Assembly: GCF_019059575.1 (NCBI RefSeq)
Contig: NW_024882200.1
Location: forward strand, 62,001 to 126,000
DNA length: 64,000 bases
From: Amphibalanus amphitrite
Lineage: Eukaryota > Arthropoda > Thecostraca > Balanomorpha > Balanidae
Reading direction: 5' to 3'
Shown here piece after piece: positions 56,380 to 64,000 of this stretch (positions within the stretch are counted from its first letter, which is position 1; each line of letters opens with the position of its first letter). The position numbers and the translations under genes are program-made. The notes beneath the pieces are model-generated. The model ran no database searches. It had not been told where the DNA came from and was given only the letters and a program-made list of their open reading frames with translations.

Positions 56380-57936
56380 CAGGGGCTCCGCCACGGTTTT
56401 GGGATTGGGGGGGGGGGGGGGGTCCGACCCAAACACAAAACCTCACTGGCGGATCCAGGGTGGCATTCAGGGGGATTCCCCCCCCCCACCGCAGCGCCCG
56501 AAATCGATGAAGAATTGCCGTTTTTCTAGAGTACAAAGAAACCTAACAATTTTATTGGAAGAAGTTTGCTTTGAACTGCAAGACCAAGGTTTAGATTGCA
56601 TAAGGAACCGAAAACCGAGGAGCAGAGCCCTATTGACACCGACATGGCGGCCTCTCAAATCGACGTTCTTGAGGAATGGAGGCCAGTGTTGCGCGCTCCA
56701 AAGGCGGTATTGGCCATCAGAGAACGCATTGGGCTCTCAGTGACTGGCATGGGCTTGGGAATTCAGGGACCTACATAGGCCCTCAGGGATCTACTACACT
56801 GGCTCTAAAGCCAGTGTAGAGTCCTCCTAGGCCGTACTTAAAGGAAAGCTCAGTGCTTTAGCAGGTATTGTAGGGATTTGAAAGCCCTGCCCTCATATAG
56901 CAGCATGGGGTCCTTAGAGACTGACAATTGACAGTCAGTCTCTGTGATGAGTGTGACCTATCCTGGCCTGAAAATGGATATCAAAATGCTCCACTTCAAT
57001 CAATAGTCAGACAATGGGGTGAATGTCCTACCTCTACGAACCTGCATTCTGAGCCCTGTGCAGATTATTTCAGATTACCTCAGAACGGTGTGAGGATGCT
57101 TAGACTAGTATGGTGCTCTGAAAGAGCGACGTGGACCCCTCCCCTTGACACTATAGGATGACCTCACATTGAAAGAGCGATTCTCAGATCGATTTGAAGC
57201 TCTCTTAGGGCAGGTGTTGTGTCTAGAAGGTGTCCTACAAGCTGGACTCCCCTCGCAAAATTACAGGGCATATTTTAAGGCACTTACTGCGTCCCATTTT
57301 GGGACGCAGCCTCCTCGCCTTGGGACGTAGCCCCTGCTGATTTGACCCACTGCGTCCCTGCCCTGTGCCCTGTCCGGTTCCCTGACCTGTGCCCTGCTGT
57401 CTGCCCTGACCTGTACCCGGCCTTCCCTCTAAAATGTCCTGTGCCATGCCCTGCAACCTGCCGTGCCCTACTTTCTGCCCTCCTCAGTGCCCTACTCTGT
57501 TCCTTGCCCTGTGTCCTTAGCCGTAGCACGTGCCCTCTGCTCAACTTTGGGACGCAGTAAAAATTTGTTAAAGTATGCCCTGCAAAATTATAGCCAAATT
57601 CTGGCATACCTAGCTAATCCTAGCCATCTGAAACGCATTCATAGTAATAACAAAAATGGTGGAATGAAGACACTCCCATGTAGACCGGCGAGTGTCACTG
57701 TCGACTGTCGAGTATACTTCGTCTGCTACGACATTATATACACTACATTTCTAGATCTTCAGTTCCTTAGCTACACGACTGTCAACACATTCAAGACGCA
57801 TACTGTGAATGATTTAGTCATTTCTACGCGAAAACAAACTTATAGGTATCTGGAATATTGGGGGGTACTGTACCCCCCAGGTAAATTATTGAGGGGGTCC
57901 GGACCCCCGCGACCCCCCCCTGTGGCGGAGCCCCTG
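56380..57936. mobile_element. hAT-like element nested in the long-TIR element
   Basis: Ends CAGGGGCTCCGCCACGG and CTGTGGCGGAGCCCCTG are inverted repeats matching at 16 of 17 positions. Identical 8-bp direct repeats tagtgatg flank them (56372-56379 and 57937-57944). Each end is followed by G or C runs. Another hAT-style end (actggcggatccaggg, about 56444) lies just inside the left terminus without a visible partner. A short palindrome actacactggct/agccagtgtag lies near 56790-56818. No transposase was recognised; the longest frame is about 158 codons. A third element lies inside at 57256-57590. Confidence 0.88.
57256..57590. mobile_element. MITE nested in the hAT element, CCTGT-repeat core
   Basis: Inverted ends of about 45 bp share (A/G)CAGGGCATA(T/C)TTTAA and TTACTGCGTCCCA: left 57256-57302, right 57544-57590. 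The core is a short tandem array of tgccctg and acctgt units. No target duplication could be fixed. It is the third level of nesting at this site. Confidence 0.6.
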
Positions 57937-58585
57937 TAGTGATGACGATGCCGTTTTCTGGTGCCCAGCTAGCTAGAACCTCTTTGTCACACTACCCGAC
58001 CAGATTTTTGCTGCTGAGGTCATTTCAGGTCGAGTTAGGTCAAGGTCAATGATATGTGTTTGTGTGTCTGTGTGTGTCTGTGTGTATACTGATGTGTGTA
58101 CCGGTTGTTTATGTGTCCAATGTCCATATTACATGAAATCATGATCTGAGAAGCTTTCACCAAGAATGCAGTCAAAAAACTTCACGAAAAGTAAATTCAG
58201 CTTGCCTAAAACGCAATTATTTTATGTAGATGACCTAGGTTGACCTTGACCCTGACCTTGACATCTGTACATCGTCGAACAACATGCTCCATGATAGGTG
58301 GGAGGTAAGACTGGCAAAAAAGGCCGAAATCAAAGTGTCAAAAGCTCACAAGGCCCATAGCCAACGCAAGATGTTGAGAATTGGCCATTTGGGTCATGAC
58401 ATGACCTGAAAAACAAGGTCATATCTCCGAAACCAAAAACCACAAAAATTGAATTTTTTAGTGAACATCAAGAAAAGACAGAGGAGCAGCTATATCCAAC
58501 AATCAGGCTTCTAGCTCTAAAAATGTTGAGTGCAAAGCAGAAAGATTACCTGGGGGAGTGGCAACCACCCCCCCCATGTGCCCCC

Positions 58586-58819
58586 TGTGAAACGAGATTC
58601 GATGATTTCTTAAACTCCCTAGTTATTTTGTAACAACCCTAGGTTCGTTGCATACTAACTAGGGAGGTTGCAACGACCCTAGTTTCGTTACAACGTCCCG
58701 GAACGAGCAGTTATTTTGTAACGTCCCTAGGGTCGTTGCAAACAAACTGATCGTTCAGGGAGGTTACAACCACCCTAGGGTCGTTGCAAACTAACTGAAA
58801 TCGCATACTCCCTGTAACA
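58586..58819 (-). repeat. Right terminal inverted repeat of long-TIR element
   Basis: A 234-bp arm, the inverted partner of 55134-55367. The two arms first differ about 205 bp in, near the inner edge. Confidence 0.92.
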
Positions 58820-58823
58820 GTAA

Positions 58824-61800
58824 TATTTCATAGCATCTTATTTTCCGCAATCCTTTCAAATTCTGACCGGCTCCCTGTGCTGCTCTGCATTTTTATCGGC
58901 ATCAGCAGCGCCTTTTTTACCTGGCGAGTGGCGTCCCAAGGAGCGGGGGGGGGGGGCAGCGGATCACACCAGTGGTCTCCGGTAGGTGCCCAGAGTACCG
59001 CGCCGGCGCGGTGCCACGCTCAAACACCTATCTCCACTCGGACGGCTGACTTCCCGACATTACCCTGTCAGAGTCAGTTTGTGCCGACCGGCGCACAATA
59101 CCGCCAAAGCCGGGTGTTTGCGGTCAGTTCCGACGGGCCCAGTTGCTCCAACTTCACTTGGCGACGGTATTCCCATAGTTAATCGTATCACAAAACGGCA
59201 TAAATTTAGAAAACAACTACATCGCTCGACGGTAAATATATACAACAAAGAATGCGACGAATGTATTAGAGGATGGGTTTAGACGTGATCTTGGCACAAG
59301 CAGCGGATTTAAAGTTGGAATACTGAGCATTTTGAGTGCGATAATGTCATAAGAACAAAGCAAACAAGCCGAGAGTGACGCCATTTTCAGCAATTATTAG
59401 TAAAAGACATTTGGGACAAATGACTTCTGGGGACAGCAGACCGAAAAAGTGCTTGCTTACATTTTCAGATAGGAATTTAATGGAAGCTTAGTTTAATAAG
59501 CTGGCAAGAAAACGCAAATGAGAAATCAAGAGAAGCTGAGGTTTAGTTTGGTGAAACACTAATTTGTGTAGGTACAGAAAATAATCATATGCCTAATTAT
59601 AATTCAGACAGTTCAAAAGGTGATCTAAAAGTACAAATAAAACATGTGCTTTCTTTACGAGACAGCATCGGGTGCCTTACAACGATAAACAAACAAAAAT
59701 TGTATGAGCGTATTCTGACTAACCACATATCCCACGGATGCCGCGAGGACTGTGCCTCCTCTGCTCCGCTCCTGTGTGCCCCAGGTGCGCGCCGCTGACC
59801 GGTACCAGCCGCCAGATGGCAGGCCAGGTCGGGCGGCGGGACCTCGGTACGACTCCCCACCCTACCCCACCCCACCCCACACCACCCGCGGCCCAGCCCG
59901 ACCGAGCCGACGCGCCGCGCCGTCTCACCAATTGCCTTCCTCCTGCGTTTTCCCAGGTGCAATCGAGGCCGCACGCAATATCCGCAAAGAGGCCCGGGTA
60001 AAAAATTGGGTGACTTGACTTTCACGAAGACAAGTGGCTGCGCAGGCGACCAATTGTGCGCCGCCGATTCCCACCAGGACAGAGGCCTGTCAGATGTATA
60101 AAGTGGTACAAATAATCAGCGCGATTGGAGTGCTCGCCGAGGAATATATTGGCCGGAAGGCGGCGATTTGGGCGCAGAGGGTTGGAGCTCCTTGGCGTCA
60201 GCTCGGCCGGAGAGGGGCGGATATGAATGAAACGAGCGGCAACGCTGGGAACTGAACGGAAGACCTGCTCTGCCCACAGTCCGTTTGGTCGAGCTGACCT
60301 CGTCCCGTTCAACGTGTCCCGGAGCCACGAGGAGCTTTCTTGGACACGGTCATCTCCGCACCTTGCATGCACCGTAAGAATGCTGAAAAGGGTACATACA
60401 TGGGCAAAGAGTACTGACAAAAAACGAGTATGGTAAAGCCCTGTCTGGATTTCAGATGCGAAAGGAAACAAACTGAAATAAAATTGTCATGGAACATTGA
60501 ATATGAGGCAAAGGCTATTTTTGAAGAACTTCGATTGTAGGTGTAAAATCAAACAATAGCGGTATGGTGAAACTTAAATATTCCATTTATTGGTTCAATT
60601 GTCGCAACGAAAGCCACCTGCCCTGACAACCTCGAGTTGAATCATGCATTGTCTTGTCTTCGAGGCTTCTTCAAGCGTCGTTCAGTTACAAAGAAACTCC
60701 GTCAAGCATGCAAAACTGAGTAATTCGTGAGGCCACAAAACACTACCGCCATCTTCTGACGGGAACAGTAACTAACAGTGACCCGTAATTAGCGTGAAAA
60801 CCTTATCAGTCGGAGGTCATCAGTCTCGGCTTAATGAGATTACTCCGCTAAGGGCCAAGTCAAACACCACCTGCCCCATGCAAACCGATTTATGATTTCA
60901 TTCACGATGACGCACTAGATAGCACGGTGGCGCATGGTAAAACCAGCCGGCCATTTTCGAGCCGAGGTGAAAAGCCGGCGAACAATGACAGTCGAGTAGA
61001 TTACACTGGCCCGACAGTGGGCCGTTATGCAAGTCAGTTGCAGAGTTTGAGCCCGCGCCACTGGACTCGACAATAGGCAGGGTAACGGATAAACGATCGC
61101 CTGCAGCGCCGACAATGGGCCGCCATGAGAACAGAGACAGACGGAGAAAACAGCTCGCCGCGTGCCTGTCTGTCTCCGGAGGTCCGCGGCCGGCCGCCGG
61201 GTCAACGCGGCGGTCTACTGCGTGTGTAGCAGGGGTCTGCCACTGAAACGACGGGAGCTCTCACGCACCTGGGATGAAAAGGCGTCAGCATCCACGAGCA
61301 ATGTGTAATATGAGCCATATGAGCCCATCTATCAGCGAGCAAACGAAAGGAAGTGAAACGCTGGATGCGCTAAGAAACGTTCAAAATATTCTGAGAATTA
61401 CATCACTCATGTAGATGTCTACCAAACAAAATCAGCTTATTAACGTTCCAAATCCGATTGTTTTAGTACATATGCAGTGCAAGCGTGATGCAAATCCTGC
61501 AGCTTGCATGGATGAAACTGACATCATAAGCCTTGAAGAAGACGTCTGCTGCAAATCCCTATATCTGCAACAGGGGCATGTCTTCATTCGGCAGCAGGTA
61601 CGGCCATTTCAATCAAATACCAGCAGTGCCCTATTATGGAAAATGATACCAGCAACTCTCACAGCTACGAGTAGATACAAAATGCAACACACCTTCAAAC
61701 AAACACTCGACATTAATCAGAAATCAGTCTCCTGTTCGATCATCATCTGCCCAGTGATTGATTTCAGCATCTCTCTACCGTTATTCCATCGTTCATATCC

Positions 61801-62445
61801 ACCACCCATCCACCATTCACCCCCTCCGTCCACCGTCCATCCCCCACCCATCCACCCCCTCCGTCCACCGTTCGTCCACCTCGCCTGCCCAGCGGGCGGT
61901 CCGTCCCGTTGCGGACCCTCGGTCGTCCGGCAGCCGCACCGTTCGGCTATTATTGATGGTGCAATGCGCCGTCGGGAGAGGTTCGTATCAGATGTCGCAG
62001 CAGATAGGGCTGTCCAATCTGAAATACGTCCGGACCTGAGGCAGACAGGTAAGGTTTTTGTGCCACATTCCGGTCGTGGAGGTACGCCGGTAACTCGACC
62101 GGACAGTCGAGGACCGAGTCGCGACTCCGGACCGGGCAGAATCATGACCAGGGCGGAGTCATGACTCGGACTGGCCTGAGACGCGCCGGCTGACCGCTGA
62201 CTCGACTTCGAGCGGGCCAGGCCTGGGCTCAGCTTGGACTCACTGTCGAACAACAGTCTTCACAACGTTCCGAAAATGAAAAGGCATGTAGATTTCGTGA
62301 TACACGAGGTCCAGTGTTTGGAAACAACACGGACTCAGGTGTACGGCCTGATAGGCGAGCTCGTAAAACAGCGTGCCCCTCCTCATCGTCGAATGGCCGG
62401 GCAGTTCGTGTCGTAACAGTCTTTGTCTTTGTGACGCCGCGTTAC
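58824..62445. other. Unannotated interval
   Basis: GC-rich patches lie at 58.93-59.16, 59.75-60.0 and 61.0-61.2 kb. A cccacc-type simple repeat lies at 59860-59890, and two copies of a 35-bp ccacccatccacc / ccccctccgtccaccgt unit at 61795-61875. The frame 61415-62164 shows no recognisable domain. No gene was identified. Confidence 0.4.
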
Positions 62446-62489
62446 GTCACGTGACGGTCATGTGACTGTCACGTGACGGTCACGTGCAG
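62446..62489. promoter_or_regulatory. Four tandem 11-bp repeats of a palindromic E-box
   Basis: The repeat reads GTCACGTGACG, GTCATGTGACT, GTCACGTGACG, GTCACGTGCAG with no gaps. Three units carry CACGTG and the second a CATGTG variant. GTCACGTGAC is a full 10-bp palindrome and matches the CLEAR/E-box site of MITF/TFE and USF-type bHLH-ZIP proteins. The 11-bp period places the sites on the same face of the helix. A gttacgtcac precedes it. Confidence 0.55.
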
Positions 62490-64000
62490 CGGGGCGACCG
62501 ACAAACAGCTGCTATCAGCAGCGCGACGGAGCCGTGTGGAAATAGAGAAAGGCCGCGACTACGTGAAAATCACGCACCGTTTTTCGGCCGGGACCATGGG
62601 TGCTATCGTGTCTCGTCAGGTCACACGAGAGGTGTGCGGGTCATGAGAAACACGCAATACGGGCAACGCTGCGAAGATCACTATCTGTCCACACACACCT
62701 TCACCAAGTTTTTTTTGTGCGTCATGTACCTAACCGTATTTATCCTCACAAACACACAACAACATAAACATGGGTATTGGGTAAGGCATGATGTATAACC
62801 AATGAACTCACCCTACCCCTCAGCTCTTTTTCGAATCACTTGACATTTCTTATAAGAATTCAAAACACTTTTTCATCGAGACTTTATCATCGCCAGACCC
62901 CCAGTTTCCTCTCCGACTCCGTGGACCCAAAAGTCACCAATCGATTCTGAAGCCGTCCGGATCTCACTAGAAAAAAAAAAAACACGAGATGGCTCGTAGA
63001 AGCCTTAGAAGCTGGTGTGGCGTCACCGAAACAAAAGCAGCTCTCGGTGGCCGTATGAGCTGTATATGATGTCACAGGCCTTGCCGGTATGAGGTCACAT
63101 GAGTGGCACTCGACGTTGCTGTAAGAGGAGCTGTGCCAAGCCGGTAGGGCGAAGAGAGAATGATGGGGGAGGGGTGGTGTGCTTCAACCGCCATTCGAAG
63201 TAAATACTACAGAGCATGAATACGCAATACGAGTAAACCAATACATGCTTTGATTTACTCGTGTAGTATATGATGAATGATGCAAGTGTGTGGAGCTGTT
63301 TGATATGTACTTTTCTAACACAGATTTTTAGTGTCCAGATTTTCCAAAGCTCCAGAGGAGCCGAGTAGCGTCTCCGGGAGTCGGACATATCGGCGGGCTA
63401 TCGGCGCCGTAGGTCCGTCGGCGTACGCCGGTCGTCGGTCGTCGCTGCCGACAGCCGTGGGTCGGGTCGAACGCGGCTCGGCCAATCACAGCTCGCGAGA
63501 CGGCCGCCCATCGCTGGTCGGCCGCTGACGTCACAGGGGGGTCGGAGGGGGGCATCGAGCGGTGATCGGTGCGTGCCGACTCCCCGGCCAGCGCTGGGTC
63601 AGATCAGCTCCGGGGGCCTCCATGGCCGCCGGCGTTATCCAGATAACGGATACATAAAGAGGGAGGTAGTCACAGCCCTGAGACTCGTCCTGAAACTCGA
63701 CCTGACGAGTTCCAATGGATGACGGAACGTAGAACGATAGATCGGGAATGATATAGGCAATGGATATAGGGTAGGTCAGAACTATTTGAAAAGATGTTGG
63801 GGGAGGGGGCAGATGAAAATCCGCAAAGAGTAAAAGAAAAACGCAAAAAGGATTTTGCAAAGTACTGCATTTTATTTTATCGCATTCCCTGAAAAGAAGC
63901 ACCCACAAAACTGAAATACTTCATTCGACGGAAAGCAACACATGAGACAAAGCCAGGTCGATGGTGAATATTTAAGGTTGTCGGATGAATCTTTCGATGA
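62490..64000. other. Unannotated interval
   Basis: Mostly AT-rich with a GC-rich island at 63.35-63.6 kb (ccgtcggcgtacgccggtcg, gccaatcac CCAAT box at about 63481). No gene was recognised. Confidence 0.4.

Larger units (their letters stand above)
55134..58819. mobile_element. Long-TIR DNA transposon, family not recognised
   Basis: Two 234-bp inverted repeats (55134-55367 and 58586-58819) start TGTTACAGGGAGTATGCG. They are identical over about the first 205 bp and differ at only two positions after that. GTAA flanks both ends (55130-55133 and 58820-58823), giving a 4-bp target duplication. Within each arm the motif TTGCAACGACCCTAGGG and relatives recur three times, and GTTACAAAATAACT twice. 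The interior is non-coding as far as I can see; no transposase motif was found. It carries many AGGTCA/TGACCT half-sites. A hAT element with its own target duplication sits inside (56380-57936), so the core element is about 2.1 kb. Near-identical arms imply a young insertion. Confidence 0.88.
41964..64000 (-). other. Presumed upstream intron of CUX1/CASP
   Basis: No exon of the host gene was recognised in this 22-kb stretch. It holds several GC-rich islands (about 46.5-47.1, 48.7-49.1, 49.5-51.5, 53.5-54.5 and 63.35-63.6 kb), transposons, minisatellites and promoter-like signals, listed separately. Long open frames in the GC-rich islands are compositional and occur on both strands without recognisable domains. 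The intron assignment assumes the gene begins beyond position 64000. Confidence 0.55.

Noticed and set aside
61415-62164. 249-codon plus-strand ORF
   Set aside because: The middle is the ccacccatccacc repeat and the rest shows no domain or splice signals; left as unsupported.

Overview
The window reads as animal, most likely arthropod, nuclear DNA. It is intron-rich, CpG is not depleted, GC-rich islands alternate with AT-rich stretches, and transposons and minisatellites are dense. One spliced host gene is supported. Four short minus-strand exons (41896-41963, 37679-37811, 34103-34169, 32825-32873) have matching splice phases and together encode a coiled-coil segment that I recognise as the N-terminal region shared by the Cut/CUX homeobox protein and its Golgi splice form CASP. 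A possible fifth, phase-neutral cassette exon lies at 38065-38160. No exon upstream of 41963 or downstream of 32825 was found, so most of the window appears to be long introns of this gene. Arthropod origin is inferred from the CUX/CASP segment and from a textbook initiator plus DPE core promoter at 25289; a crustacean such as a barnacle is a guess.

Layout. 1-5.7 kb: a Tc1/mariner-like non-autonomous element (1726-2621) and a GC-rich island with six CCAAT pentamers (about 3.19-4.16 kb). 5.8-7.0 kb: hAT-like ends, a degenerate minisatellite and a foldback element. 7.15-10.25 kb: a 5'-truncated Jockey/CR1-type LINE with a long open frame. 13.3-15.8 kb: a repeat cluster with a hAT-like element, an 80-bp satellite invaded by two elements, and a decayed P-element/THAP-like transposase fragment. 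17.4-18.4 kb: minisatellites. 20.1-22.0 kb: a hAT element with perfect 8-bp target duplications. 25.2-26.7 kb: a plus-strand promoter with two small leader exons, then an array of short hairpins. 31-34.2 kb: a possible secreted-peptide ORF, a Harbinger-like MITE, a 206-bp GA tract touching a splice donor, and two CUX exons. 34-42 kb: CUX introns and exons with GC-rich islands. 44.2-45.05 kb: a hAT element with an internal copy of its own right end. 53.2 kb: a small plus-strand ORF resembling the cytoplasmic N-terminus of inward-rectifier potassium channels. 55.1-58.8 kb: a young element with 234-bp inverted repeats that holds a hAT, which itself holds a third element. 62.4 kb: four 11-bp repeats built around CACGTG.

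How the parts relate. The CUX/CASP exons are the only firm host coding sequence. Promoter-like signals on the opposite strand (25.2, 34.06, 46.6 kb) suggest antisense or nested transcription units. Clusters of homeodomain-type AT cores inside GC-rich sequence suggest intronic enhancers, as would be expected at a cut locus. No LTR retroelement, Polinton, CRISPR array, rRNA or convincing tRNA was seen.
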